Position numbers and translations under genes: made by a program. Positions 1 through 11,265 of a stretch of 64,000 nucleotides of DNA are shown here, in pieces; the first letter of the stretch is position 1, and each line of letters starts with the position of its first letter. The notes under the pieces were generated by a model, which was not told where the DNA came from, made no database searches, and worked only from the letters and a program-made list of their open reading frames with translations. Origin of the DNA: Enoplosus armatus (Eukaryota > Chordata > Actinopteri > Centrarchiformes > Enoplosidae); contig NC_092192.1 in assembly GCF_043641665.1 (NCBI RefSeq), positions 17,944,658-18,008,657 on the forward strand. The letters are read 5' to 3'.

Positions 1-88
1 TTACAGTCCGAAACCTGAGGATGTTCTATTTACTATCAGGACTGGAAACAGAACGTTTGGCATTTTTTCTTGACAAATGACTGAAGCG

Positions 89-165
89 ATTTATCGATGA
101 TCAAAATAGTTGCAGATTTTCTGTCGATCCAGTAATCGATTTATCGACTAATTGTTTCAACTGTA
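89..165 (-). repeat. Terminal piece of a dispersed ATTAGTCGATTAATCG-type repeat
   Basis: Read on the minus strand this is the 5-prime end of the same family found nearly complete at 30283-30580: TAGTCGATAAATCGATTAC followed by a segment matching the CAACTATTTT portion. The family is a short non-coding interspersed element common in fish genomes (recalled, not searched). It is heavily decayed and truncated here. Confidence 0.6.
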
Positions 166-303
166 GTGTAAAACAGTGTATGCCTCATATTAAATGCCTA
201 ACCATTCAGAAGAGCCCTGGTGATTTGACATTCATGTGACACAACAGTGTGAGAATGAGGTCACCCTGAGGGGTTGAAAGTGAAGCCATGGTTCAAGATG
301 GCC

Positions 304-322
304 TTTTTTTTTTTTTTTTTTT
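304..322. repeat. Poly-T tract
   Basis: An uninterrupted run of about 19 T. It could be the poly-A tail of a minus-strand retroposed sequence, but no recognisable body adjoins it. Confidence 0.85.
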
Positions 323-664
323 GCATGAATGTGAAAAGGGAGAAAATGCATCCAAGGACTCATGATCAAAAAGGGAGTAGCTTGACATTGAACGTGTGGT
401 GGGAAATTAAGCTTGTTGTTTTCAGGGTGGAGGATGGGAGGTTTAACTTCAACTCAGAGGAACAGCTCATGCTAAATATTCTACTGTGAGCAAAGTCTTT
501 TTCTCAAGGTGTTCAGTAATCAACCATGACCATACAGTAAATGGATCAGCACTTAGTGAAAAATCTCCTCTCTTGAGCCAATTGAGACGGCTCATAATCA
601 AAATGAATCCTGCCATATGTATCTTATCAGGTGTCCTCTAGTTAAAAGAACAGCAGGGACTGCA

Positions 665-975
665 CACAATCTGTCAGGGTGAGCACACCTGCATCTGCCT
701 CGCAGTTCTTTCACCAGCTCTGCCAGACGTACAACCTGCGGCCTCGACCGCCCTGGGTATTTCCCCGTGGAGAGGAGTTGCGCGACTGCATTCATCACCC
801 CTGGGACACGTGTGGGCTTGAGTGACAGAAAACATTCGCTGATCCAGGTCAGTGGAGTGTGGGTCAAAGCGAGCTCCCTGTCTGTTTATGTACATCAGCG
901 CACAGGTGTTGTCAGCGCACTCGACAACATGTTGACTCATCAGCAGGCCCTCTTCCAAGTGACCTCTCCACACAT
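665..975 (-). mobile_element. DIRS-like retrotransposon remnant (RNase H region), frameshifted
   Basis: On the minus strand one frame reads CADNTCALMYINRQG (about 919-875) and a second frame reads RVPGVMNAVAQLLS (810-769). In DIRS/Ngaro-type tyrosine-recombinase retrotransposons the reverse transcriptase is followed by an RNase H region with DNT...YINRQGG and, some 30 residues later, HxPGxxNxxADxLSR, in that order and spacing. The two pieces lie in the correct order but in different frames, so there is a frameshift near 870-845. The C-terminal part (RPQVVRLAELVKEL) is consistent with the segment after LSR. The base composition is more GC-rich than the flanks. No recombinase, gag or terminal repeats were seen; the copy is dead. 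Confidence 0.68.
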
Positions 976-3900
976 GGACGGAAATATGGCTTGCAGCGTG
1001 TAGAGAGATTGCCTTAAGGGACGTGGCTTTAAAAGATACTGTATGTGCTGCAAGTCAAAGTCAAATGTATATAATAATGAGGCCAAAATGCTTCAATATA
1101 CATTTTATTGCAGGCATTGTATGTGGAACTGGTAATGTAATTCTGTGTAACAAGAAGTACATATTAAAGTGAACTTAAACCAAACACTAGTCACATGGTT
1201 GATGCATACGTATTGTGGTTCATTTATGTTGATAAGCAGTTTCTTGAGACAGAGGTGAACAGATTATTAAGTGTTTCAAGTTTTGTAGAAGTGGGAGAGA
1301 TAATAGTCATAAGAGCATTTTGTTTATTAAATTGGGTTTGCATCTAATCCCAGCAGTGAGCACTGCACGGTCTACACAGGGATGCCCCTCATCAATTTAC
1401 ATTCGGCACTGATAATCATTTTCAAAATCACCTGGGGGAGACTGGAGTGTTATAGTGCAGCCATTCACACCGCAATTACGTGTGTATCTGTATAAATGAG
1501 GTCAATGCACATAAGAACCCAAGGTAATCACTTCATGCATCACGGCTGCCATCAAGGACACTTAAAGCCTTCTCTGTAATGTAATTGCTCTGAAAAATAA
1601 GTAGTGGTTGAGGTTTATCGCTAATCAGCGTAGTGTATGGGCTCGTTGCTGGTTATCATTACACTAATGTATTTATCTGGCTTGATTTGAGCTCAGTATG
1701 TCGCTTGCTGATCTCCCTGTAGCCGAGCTCCCCTTGATAAGGTTGGAGGTAATTACTGGGGGCCTGCATGGCTGAGCAGCCAAGGGCATTTCTTCTTCTG
1801 CTCTGACCGAAGCAAACAACAGGGGTTTTCCTTGGCTTATATTTGCAGGAGTTCCTGACTCTCCCCTCCCTGCTCATCATGCTCTCTTTTACTTTCAGCT
1901 GCTCTCTCTATACCTCTCCCTCTCACCCCTTGTGTATGCATGCATACATGCACACACTGTATGTGCATGTGTACTGCATATATGCAAGAAAGAGGGAGTC
2001 TGTCTCTTGTGTAGTGTTTGATTCTGCTTCTAATAAAAGGAGAACTTGGTTCCTGCTTTTTTTTTTTTGCTTTTCTAAACTGGGCCATGAGCTCTACAGT
2101 GCCGCTAGTAATTATCAACCTTGTGGGAAGATAGAGGGGGAGAGAAGGAGAGGAGCAAGGGAGGAATGAAGCCATGAAAACTAGTTAACAACATGGAGGC
2201 AAGACTGAGGAGTGCTCTGTGTTTGTCCAGAAATAAAAGAGGGAAGGATAGCAAGAGCAAGAGAAAAAGGGCAGTGATGGAGCGATAGTGCGATACAAAG
2301 ATACAGAGTGTGACAAGCGTGAGAGGTAGGGAGAGGAGATAGGGGAAGACAGGTTGAAAAAGGATGTTGTAGAAGAGGAAGAAGAGGGATAGCAGGACGG
2401 GGGCGAGGTTAAAGGACGAATAGGAACGAATGAGGTGTATCACGTCACCTGCAACTCCAACAATGGCCTCTTAATTTAAATTCGAGGCTTCATAAATCAT
2501 TCTGTGTGACAATGGCAGCAGTTCACATAAGTAAGACGGAGTTATTGTTGCTTATTAATGGTGCTGACAAGAGCCTGTCAAACACAAGCAGAAGCAAATA
2601 GGACTCACACTGCTTCCCTGACACACGTTCAATATTCACATATGTGCTTCATTAGCATTATGACAGGGACATATCAGTGACGGTTAACAACATGCTCAGC
2701 GCAGGAGATGCAGTGTGAGGTGGTGCAGCTGCATACTGCGGCCTCATAGCTTCATCAATAACATCATGGCATCAAATTTTATGACTTCTTAAATCTTCCA
2801 CTTACTCGATGGTGCTTTCACATGAGCCACGTAGGCACTAACAGCTCCCCAACACACCTCACCTGTCCTTTTCCCCATGGACCCTCCAGCAAGGACACAA
2901 ATAGGCACTTTAATATATGCAGAACAAACAAACACAAACATTCGTCTGCACTCCCACAGGGGTCCAGACCTCTGTCAGATCGTGTGGTGATCACACGGGT
3001 AAACAAAACAACTAAGCTAAACAGCACGGTGATGGACAACAAAGGATTCACAATTTGAACTAGCATTTGCGTGCTGAAACACGTTGATATAGTCCTTACA
3101 CCATGTGCTTTTTCCCACGCAGAAGAAGAAGAAACCATGAGTAGAGACGTTTTAAGAGCCGCTTGGCATGAGAGGAGGGAATCCATCGTATGCTTCAGCA
3201 AAAACATTGTCTGAGATTAAGTTATTATTAACTTATTACTATTAACCCACACAGTTTTGATACTCACAAAATAAGCTTGAGAAAATGAATATACAGTACA
3301 CATAACTGCTCTCTCTACTATTAATATAACGATACTCATGTATACTCAAAAAGAAAATCTATATTAGCATCACTTTTTCATTGTTGTCTGTCCCACCACT
3401 CAACTCGCCCACCAAACAGCACATAAAAATTATGTTCCAAGTGTCGCAGTACAGTGTTGCCTCTTTAATGACATATGTCCAAGATGTTCTGCTTTGTAAA
3501 CCAAGTGGAAAACAAGGCAGAACCTAGAACCTAGACCCAAGTTGAGTTTAGGGGAAGCTCCAGGTTACGGGTTGTGAAGTTCCCATCGTGGAAAATAACT
3601 ATATGTGACTACAAAATACTTAAAACCTGGCGCTCATTAATTGGGAACATATTTAAATAGCAAGAATGTGGTATGATGTACTTCTCTTCCAAGAGAAGGT
3701 GATTACTGGTATAAATAAGATTAAATATGATGGACACAAACAGCTTTTTACATGCTGTTTTAACACTGGTTATGGGTAATAACACTGATAAACTGGATTC
3801 TGCCAATTTGAACACTGTCATAGTAACTTGTTAATGTGCGTACTGTCTGTACAGGTGTACACACAGACATATCTTTTTGGTGTCTTACCAGCGTGCATCC

Positions 3901-4740
3901 TGGTGTTCTTGCAGCACACCTCCCACCCATGCCCCCTCTGCCTCTCACGTTCTCTCTAGCTCTCCTTCTCCTTGTCTTCTCATCATTACCTCTATAGGTG
4001 TCCTCCATCCTCCCTGTCTTTCTCTTGTTAGAGGTAAATTCAGTCTGTCCTTGTCGGCTTTAATCAAAGCACCCACAGATTCGATTTAGTAGGTATGTGT
4101 GGGAGGTTAAGGTGGTGTCTTCAGGACGAGAGGAAACAAAAGGGTGTTCTTTGTACACACATCCCTCCGCCGTCTCACTTTGAATAATTCTTAAGGCCAT
4201 TGTCAACATCCTTTTCTACAACTCAGTATCTTTTCACATGCCAGCTCCTCCAACTGCAATAATACTCAGAGAAGTCTCACTGATGCCCTCATGTTCATTG
4301 ACTTTATTTGCTGAATGTCTAAAGAGCATTTGCAACCTAGAGACATAAAATTAAATAAACCATCAAAATTGAAATAAATGCAGAAATAAATCCCTTAATC
4401 TCTAATGTGTTTTTACTTTATGTTAAGACATGCTAAAACCTTAGAGCTAAAAACTTTGTTGTTTCATTGTGGTTTAATCTGATGTGATCTTGGACTCTTG
4501 GAGTTTAAGGGATGACCTCGACCTTCTTCTACGCATGAACAGCTGCATCCCCATCCTTTGGGATCAGGAACATTTGGTACCAGATATTTAAGATCTCCCT
4601 GATGAAACAAGGGTCGTTCAAAACTGGAAATCCCCAGAAATTGGATGACCTCGACAGCAATCAACCACTAATCTTTTGTTTTTCTCGTCTAGATGCAGAC
4701 AAACAGAAAGCTGTTGCTGTATGTTAATCCCTCAAATTGT
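976..4740. other. No gene recognised (within fgf11 intron 1)
   Basis: AT-rich sequence with homopolymer and purine-rich stretches (for example GA-rich 2130-2420) and short non-homologous open frames. Nothing resembles a known protein, RNA gene or intact transposon. Confidence 0.6.
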
Positions 4741-4744
4741 GATT

Positions 4745-4855
4745 AGGGCTGGATGTCTTTTTCAATACTAGTGCTGTTACAATAACCTAGTTTTGGTACT
4801 GAATGCAAAAGGATACTTTTTTCAATACCTTACTGAGAAATACAAAGTTCAGAAA
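4745..4855. repeat. Dispersed repeat fragment (TTGGTACTGAA...AATACC type)
   Basis: AATACTAGTGCTGTTACAAT and TTTTGGTACTGAATGCAAAA followed by TTCAATACC resemble a short non-coding repeat often seen in fish introns (recalled). A vaguely similar segment with ACCAGTGC and GGTATTGGTATTGC occurs at 40690-40770. Ends cannot be fixed. Confidence 0.35.
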
Positions 4856-5780
4856 TGTTAACAAGAACTTCATTTGTCACATGCACATGTAGGATGTGCA
4901 GTGAAATGAAAAATTATGATGTCTACGTGTACTTAAGTATGTGTTTGAGATGATGGATATGTGGAACTTAATGGGGGGTGGGCTGGTGAGATCAGTGTTC
5001 ACAAGCCTGATGGCATGAGGAAAGAAACTCTGTCTCAGAGGTGCCTGCCTGACCGCAACAGCTAGAACAGTCCGTTGTTGGGGTGGTAAGGATCCTTTAT
5101 GATCCTACGGGCTCTGGTTCTGCACCTCTTGATGGACGAGTCCTGCAGGAAAGGGAGTGTAGTTCCAGTAGTGCCTTCAACCAAACGCCACTCAGGGCAC
5201 CTTATAGCGTGGCCTCTGATTGGACAGACCACCTCTTTACGTCTGTCATGACTACCACTTCCTGTGCAATTCTTTGTTTATACTCTGGCAGCAGGAAAAT
5301 GGCTGCATGATCCGATTTGCCAAACGGAGGGAGAGAAACATCCTTGTAGCCTCTCTTGAATGATGTATAGCAGCAGTCCGGAGTTCTTTCCCCTCTGGTG
5401 GCACACTTAACATGTTAATGGAAGTTAGGCATGAGGTTCCACCTGTTGAAGTCCCCAGCCACCACCATAGCCGCGTCAGGATTTGTAGACTGCTGTGATG
5501 ATAACTGAGCTGAACTCCCGGGGAAAGTAGAATGGACAGCATGAAACTGACAGATGCTCCAGGTTCGACAAGCAGGGGTTGTACCAGTTGTTGTTAGTCA
5601 TGAAGCAAACCCCTTCACCCTTGGATTTACCAGACTCTCCTGTTCTATGTGCATGGGAAAGAAGGAGGATGCTGGGAAGAGGTGGCCGGTGGGTTTAAGC
5701 TCTCAGTCTGTTCTGGATGCCGCTCCATTTTCCTGGATGTTTTCTCCTTTGTTTCCCCGGAGGTGCGTCTCTACTGTTGT
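4856..5780 (-). mobile_element. Internally deleted non-LTR retrotransposon (LINE) with AP endonuclease, minus strand
   Basis: Reading the minus strand from high to low coordinates: GESGKSKGEGVCFMTNNNW (around 5640-5580) matches the GGGVCFM segment of LINE apurinic endonucleases. MVVAGDFNRWN (GDFN at 5456-5445) is the endonuclease core. LPPFGKSDHAAIFL (around 5330-5290) is the SDH motif near the end of the domain. An in-frame TAA at 5417-5415 interrupts it. The whole reverse transcriptase is missing. RCRTRARRIIKDPYHP (around 5130-5080) matches the C-terminal RRARRIIKDPSHPG segment of the same proteins, again with stops. The 3-prime part ends near 4856 with GTGACAAATGAAGTTCTTGT, typical of a LINE 3-prime UTR. 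The exact family (L2/CR1/Rex-type) is unresolved. Confidence 0.72.
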
Positions 5781-5880
5781 TATGATTTGCATGTATGATC
5801 TCTTTCGGTCAGACTTTGTTTTCAACAAAAGTCTATATCTACTGTACAGGAGTGTGTTTCGATCATAGGATGTTACTACC

Positions 5881-7785
5881 AATGTGTTTGTAGCAAAAAT
5901 TATATTAAAAATAAACACAATTACTAAAAAACTGGACTCTGCGGAGCTACCACAATGGTGACATGGCGGCGCCATTCAAGAATATTTCACTATAATGTCA
6001 AGTCCTTATGATTAAGTAAGCAACAATACAAAGTTAAAAACATCCTTGTTTATTATTTATTAAAAGTTTAACACTCAAAAGCTTAGCTTCATCAGAACTG
6101 TGTGGGTGTGATCAGATTTGATTGACAGTGTGCAGCCCATTGCTCACAATAAGAGGCTGATTGAGAAAATATGTATAACCTAACCACGCATGGTAGTCAG
6201 GATATGACCCCCACCTCCCTACGATGTAAGCACTTCCGATGCTAAAAAAACTCAAAACGTTTATGGCATAACAAATAAGTAGCGTCTAAATGTAATTTCC
6301 AGAAGACAGGGCTCTATATTCAAGCGTCTGCAAGCAGCCAACTTTAACTAAAACACCTGCAACATTCATTAAATAGAAGATAAATGCGCAGCGTTCAATT
6401 AAAAACAACCTACTTTCTAGACAGATTATTAAGCAAGAGCAGAACTTCCTGTCTGAAGGAAGCTGTTTTGCAGTGACAGTTAATATCCCACCCCATGGCT
6501 TCCCATCTCGTGTTCTTCTCCACACGCTACCTCTATGTCGGGCTGATTCACAGCTCTTTTCAGTCCCACCCACCTTCCCTTTAATCTCCACTGCCATCTC
6601 TTCCTGTATTTTTGATTACCTCTTTATCTGTGTCCTCCCCCATCATTGCCACCCACCTCTGCCTTTTTGATACAATTTTCTCTGACATCAGTAATATCTT
6701 GACTTTTCTCTGTTTACCTCCGCAGACTCGCCCTCCCTCTCTGTCTCTTTTCTCCCTGTCTCTCTCTCTGACCCCTGTCACAGTCAGTAAAGTTCTGATG
6801 AGAAGCTACCTAACACTGCATTGTCTGATCAGGTGTTGTTGAGTAAGCGAGTTTGCGGCCCTGATCTCTTGGGGTCAGCTTAATGCTATCCTCTGCTGGA
6901 TCTCTCCTTGTAACCTGGTCCGCTGCTCGCCAGCCGGGGCCTACATTTGTGCTCCAACTGTCGACTTTCCCGCTCGGATGCTTACTCCCACAACATACTA
7001 CAGTGCTCCTCCATGCCAAACGGCCCACTCAATGCTACAAGATGTCTAGGTCTGCACTATATTTGTATGCATTAGTTTCTAATGACTCAGCTAATAGTGT
7101 TGCTATTTTTAATGCATATTTGTATTTATACTATTTGTATTTGTATTTGTATCCAGATAGTTGTTAAAATTAGTATTTCTTTGTATCACATATCTTTATG
7201 TATATGCTAATATTGTGAACTTACTAAAGGTACTAAAGGTGATACACAGGGCAAGCAGCTCAATATCCCTCCCTTTTCAAGTCAGATTCCACCTTGAACA
7301 AACTAAGAGGGTGATTATTGATTAATCGCTATACATTAATGACCTGAATTGATCTGAAAGGAGGGCAGCCATGCAGATCACTGACAGTGGGAGAGTTTTT
7401 TTCCATAGCACTTGAAGGGGATCTCTTGTAAAGTAAGGGACTGTACAGGACACCTAGAGGAGGAGGATGAAGAGGGGAGAGGCAGGTAAAGTCAGGCAGA
7501 TTCTGTGGTTTGTCACGGATCTCCTCCAGTGTGAGCTTTGTGCCAACCACGTGTATAAGCAGCAGGGTTTATGTCCGTCCCTATCATTTCAGTAGCCCCT
7601 TGCTTTTTGGCAGTAATAAATATAGCTTATGTGTGCCGGTGTGATGCTAATATGACAGCTGAAAGAAATTCTCCTCTAAAAAAACACGGCTGGCAGAGAA
7701 TCTACAAACGAGACAAAAGATATGCACTTGTGTTTCATAAATGTGGAAGCGTAATCTCTAAGCCTTTTTCCAACCCACAGAACTT
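5881..7785. other. No gene recognised (within fgf11 intron 1)
   Basis: Contains CT-rich stretches (about 6520-6780), a degenerate TTTGTA-rich patch (7105-7155) and a small GC-richer block (6850-7050) whose translations match nothing I know. No RNA gene seen. Confidence 0.6.
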
Positions 7786-7943
7786 TTTAGTATATATGTA
7801 TGTATATATGTATACACGCAGCATATATGTGGTCAAAGTCTTTTAGACAACACTGTATGAAGGTCAGTAGCTTAAGAAGCTGGTTTTTATTTCCTCTCAA
7901 TTTGAAACTTGTGTTTAAACTGTGGTGGGTATTGCTTTCGTAG

Positions 7944-7956
7944 CCAGTAGGTGGCA
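7944..7956 (+). promoter_or_regulatory. CTCF-like core motif
   Basis: CCAGTAGGTGGCA agrees at every position with the commonly quoted vertebrate CTCF core CCASYAGRKGGCA. It lies 73 bases before the hairpin at 8029-8066, whose arms also resemble the core. Binding is only inferred from the match. Confidence 0.4.
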
Positions 7957-8028
7957 ACATTAACAGGTCTACATCTACAAGTCTAGCAGGTTGGCATCTG
8001 TCGAGCAGATCTGAGAGTGATAAATTAG

Positions 8029-8066
8029 CTCCCCCTTGTGGCGAAACTATTTGCCACAAGGGGGAG
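8029..8066. promoter_or_regulatory. Perfect 14-bp inverted repeat; each arm CTCF-like
   Basis: The left arm CTCCCCCTTGTGGC (8029-8042) and right arm GCCACAAGGGGGAG (8053-8066) are exact reverse complements around a 10-base loop (8043-8052). The right arm resembles the CTCF core (CCACAAGGGGGAG against CCACCAGGGGGCG), so the arms would form two divergent sites. It could equally be a cruciform or the terminal part of a decayed palindromic transposon. Confidence 0.5.
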
Positions 8067-8151
8067 GTATTTGGTACTGCTTGGGTTACTGTGCCAGAGT
8101 CTGTAGTCTGTACAGTCCCGACTGACTTTCTGATGCTGGTTCAGCAGAAGA

Positions 8152-8171
8152 CATACATACATACATACATT
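8152..8171. repeat. (CATA)n microsatellite
   Basis: About five copies of CATA in a row. A related TATG/TACACA-rich stretch lies at 7790-7815. Confidence 0.8.
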
Positions 8172-8227
8172 TTATACTGTGGCAGTTAATGTTGTTGTGG
8201 GAGTGCGTTAAGTTATTTATGTGTGGC

Positions 8228-8430
8228 TCTATATGGCAGTGGTGGTCTGTCTGTTGGTCCAGACTGAAATATCTCAACCATTGGATGGATTGTCCATGAA
8301 AGTTTGTACATTCCTGGTCCCCAGAGGATGAATCCTAATGACTTTGCTGATCCCCTGACTTTTCATCTCGTGCCATTATCAGCTTTAAGTTTCAATTTGC
8401 TCTATACTTTGGTTAATACCAAATACCTAC
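8228..8430 (+). repeat. Dispersed repeat, family with GGTCCCCAGAGGATGA
   Basis: Carries CCAGACTGAAATATCTCAAC, GGATGGATTG, TGGTCCCCAGAGGATGA and TGACTTTTC, in the same order as the copy at 19676-20060. Parts of the family occur inverted at 25440-25760, 26089-26280 and 62157-62340. It is a non-coding interspersed repeat very common in spiny-rayed fish (recalled). No terminal repeats or coding capacity seen. Confidence 0.75.
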
Positions 8431-11066
8431 TAAACTAATAAGTCTTGTCTTATTTTTTCCTTTAATTTGTAAAAAAAAAAGAAAAAAAGAAAAAGAGGGC
8501 ATAAGAATGCAATCCATATAGACTCTTTCTGAACATTAAGAACCACGAGAACAACCAAAGCTCTTCTTGTCTCCACACAGGATGTATGCTCAGACCCACA
8601 AGCACAACATAAGCACTCACAAATAGTAGAACCCAAATGATCCTTAAATCACTACAAACCCCAAAAATGAATGAAAGTCATAGCTCAAATAGCAAATGAA
8701 GTATCTCAGGACAAACCAAGACACTGATTCTCATGGAACCATAATGATAATAACTGTAACTGTCTGTGAGCATAGAGCCTTTTCATTCATGCCCACAATC
8801 AGTGCCTTTGCCACTGCAACACCAGACAAACATCTGGTATTATTATGTAAACAACTTACAGCCAGTTTAATACAAAACAGGGATTGTCCAGGCTACCCAG
8901 AACAGATGCAAAACAATGGTTCCAATACACTTTTTCTAAGAAATAAAGCTGAATTACTACAGCATTATGTCACATTTGCTAAGTCAAAAAATTGGGGCGT
9001 TGTGTTAGCGACGACTTATTTTCATCCCCAGACAAATTCAGGTGGTTTGAATTTTAAGCTTTCTTCAGTTTTCAGAATAAATACTGTACAGTGTCTTATC
9101 TGCAGTACATCGGTCTTTCGGCCATGCGGTTGACTTCAAAGTTTTTGAATTACAATGCTGTTTGAAGCATAGTAGACATATGTGAACAGAGTGGTGCAGA
9201 ATAAAATGAAAGTCCTCATCAAGCACAAAGCTCTGCTCATCGCTCATCACTCTCACGTTCAATCTGCTTAGATGCAGTTTTTAGCTCCGGGTGGGGGTGG
9301 GGGGGTTCCCCAATCAGCCATGAAAGAATGTTCTGCAACATTTCTGTAATATGCATAATTGAACTTAAGCATACTACACTTACTAATTGTGCATGAATAA
9401 GGCAAAACATTTCTCAGTCATGAATTAAATAATTCAGCGGTCTAGCAGTCACACCGAAGGAAAGAGAAATACTGCACAAATAAATGAAGAAATTACATTA
9501 TCCTCTCTCCTGACTTAATGCAGTGGTGCATTTAGAAAAAAAGCAATTGTGGAGATAAGTACACATGGGTTTACATATTAAGGAATCAAACACAAAAAAA
9601 CACACTGCACTCGCTAGCACATCAAGAAGATTGTATAATTTTAAATCTACTAATTTGTGTTGTAGCACATTTTGCTTTTCCATTGACAAGCTGCAGAGAG
9701 AAGGTGATGTTGGCAACACATCACATCATTCTCCATTCAGAGCCTCAGTGTTGAAGTTCTGCTTTCAGTACATCAGAGAACCTGACAGAGTTACCCAGCA
9801 CAGGAAATCTTTTACCCAGATTTGTCTGTGTTGCAGGTGTGGATGTCAAGACAGCATTACTGTTAGATTTAACTTTGAAATGTTTACATACATGAAGCTG
9901 ATGAGACACTGTGCTGTAGGCCAGTCCACCACAATCAATCGTTTAATTGTTTAATAGTTTTGTTATTATTTTAATCACAAATCTTACTCAATAGTAGTTG
10001 GTTCATCCAAACAGCATCCGTTGAATTATAAATGTTAATTTATTATTTTTCTCCGTTTTGTGCTTGTGTGAGTGTGTTGGTGTGGATGTGTGTCCCTCAC
10101 TGCATGCTGCATAAATTCAATCAATAAATTCAAAACAGAAATCTTAAGACTGGTCAGCATGACGGTAGATTTGTGTGTGTGTGTGTGTGTGTGCACATCT
10201 GTTAACATTTCAAGTTTGTTAACCAGTCATTTCCCCATTGCACGATACATACAACTTATGTATGTACTGTATGCATCGTGTGTATGTGGTAATTGGTAAC
10301 TACAAATTCTGCTGCATCTGGACAAAATGTGTACCGTTGCGTTGAATTCCACAATCTGCAGATGTGCAGAACACTAGAGAGAGTACTTTAGTTTGCATAA
10401 AACTGCTGATTGTTTTTTTTAGCTAATTTCACAATTTATTGTTCCTGCAGGTCTCTGCATAATTGTATATTTGGGAATGCAAAAGCTCCATGAGATGTTT
10501 GAAAAGTCATTTCAGCTGAGTTTTGGATTTATTCAACAACTTGTCTTACTTTGCAGAGCAGCAGCTACCATTGGTCAGTGTATCAAACAGATGAAGCTAC
10601 AAGAGGTGGCTGCCCTGAAAACCACTGCTCATGTGGAACTATTAGCTTTTATGAACTGTGATGGCTACAGATATTAAGCAGATAACTTTTAACTGTGAAT
10701 CTGTGGTAAACATTAAAAAAGATGATCAGCCGTTTCAAATGCACACGAGATAAAAAAAAGAACTGAATAATACGAAAAAGCAGGTTTTTGAAATTGATTT
10801 AAATTGACTCTAAACTGAAATACATTCAGTTTGAAAGCTTGACATTATGACAACAAATTTAATTATTCAGTTATATAATGTAGATACATTTTGCATTTAA
10901 TTCATTGTGAAAATGTAAAACTCATGTGCTCCATTTTCAGTTATTTCATACAAATTACACATACACATACACATACATACATATATTCAGCTTTCATTTC
11001 GAGCCAAATATCCCAACATGTGAGCGAGAAAAGGAAGAAGCAGAGCAGATGAAAATGATAGCAGTG
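8431..11066. other. No gene recognised (within fgf11 intron 1, donor-proximal)
   Basis: Mostly AT-rich. Contains a G-run patch at 9289-9306, a (GT)n tract and the TACACA/TACATA tract at 10958-10985. Open frames at 8696-9133, 9565-9954 and 10471-10677 show no recognisable motifs and no coding-like composition. Confidence 0.6.
10172..10193. repeat. (GT)n microsatellite
   Basis: About eleven GT units, uninterrupted. Confidence 0.9.
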
Positions 11067-11072
11067 ACTCAC
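11067..11072 (-). other. fgf11: fgf11 exon 1 splice donor
   Basis: GTGAGT on the minus strand, a near-ideal U1 site, placed exactly at the homologous exon boundary of FHF genes. Confidence 0.9.
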
Positions 11073-11265
11073 CCGGTCTTTTTTCGTTTCGACCTTTTCG
11101 ACCCCCGCATAGTCGTACTTTGGAGATCAGGACCAGGATCTGTTTCTGGCACAAGGACTTGTTGCTCTTTGGACAGGGCTTGCGCTTGTTGGCTACCGGT
11201 CGGTTGGCTTGGTCGTCCTTGACCGCCCGTTTTTGTCTAATGAGAGAGCTGGCGAGAGCTGCCAT
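11073..11265 (-). CDS. fgf11: Fibroblast growth factor 11 (FHF3), first coding exon, partial CDS
   Basis: This exon encodes 64 residues plus the first base of the next codon. The start [13 protein letters not shown], the middle RPV...CP..KSLCQKQ and the end SKVRLCGGR match the A-type N-terminus of vertebrate FGF11 (FHF3) without gaps, and the length equals that of mammalian FGF11 exon 1. Homologous factors are intracellular, lack a signal peptide and bind voltage-gated sodium channel C-termini. In related FHFs the ASxLIRQKR segment of the A form acts as a channel-inactivation particle. The ATG at 11265 has a strong context (A at -3, G at +4). The exon ends in phase 1 at CCGG|GTGAGT, as in paralogues where the split codon is the Glu of RRRPEPQLKG. 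FGF12-14 begin MAAAIAS and lack KSLCQKQ, so they are less likely. The beta-trefoil core is outside the exon. Confidence 0.93.

Larger units (their letters stand above)
1..11072 (-). other. fgf11: fgf11 intron 1 (partial, runs off left edge)
   Basis: The donor GTGAGT (complement of 11067-11072) opens this intron on the minus strand. I looked on the minus strand for the beta-trefoil exons expected next in an FHF gene (starting PQLKGIVTK, then NLIPVGLRVV, then KGNRVKKTK) and recognised none, so the acceptor is probably beyond position 1. The interval holds repeat remnants listed separately and otherwise unremarkable AT-rich sequence. A short diverged exon could have been missed by eye. Confidence 0.6.

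Noticed and set aside
2818..3207. 129-codon minus-strand open frame considered as a missing fgf11 exon
   Set aside because: Does not contain any FHF trefoil motif and has no matching splice phase.
8696..9133. 145-codon plus-strand open frame
   Set aside because: No motif or homology that I recognise; lies antisense within the fgf11 intron with ordinary AT-rich composition.
10471..10677. Open frame after a TTCCTGCAG acceptor-like site
   Set aside because: No homology and no donor in frame; considered as a cryptic exon but unsupported.
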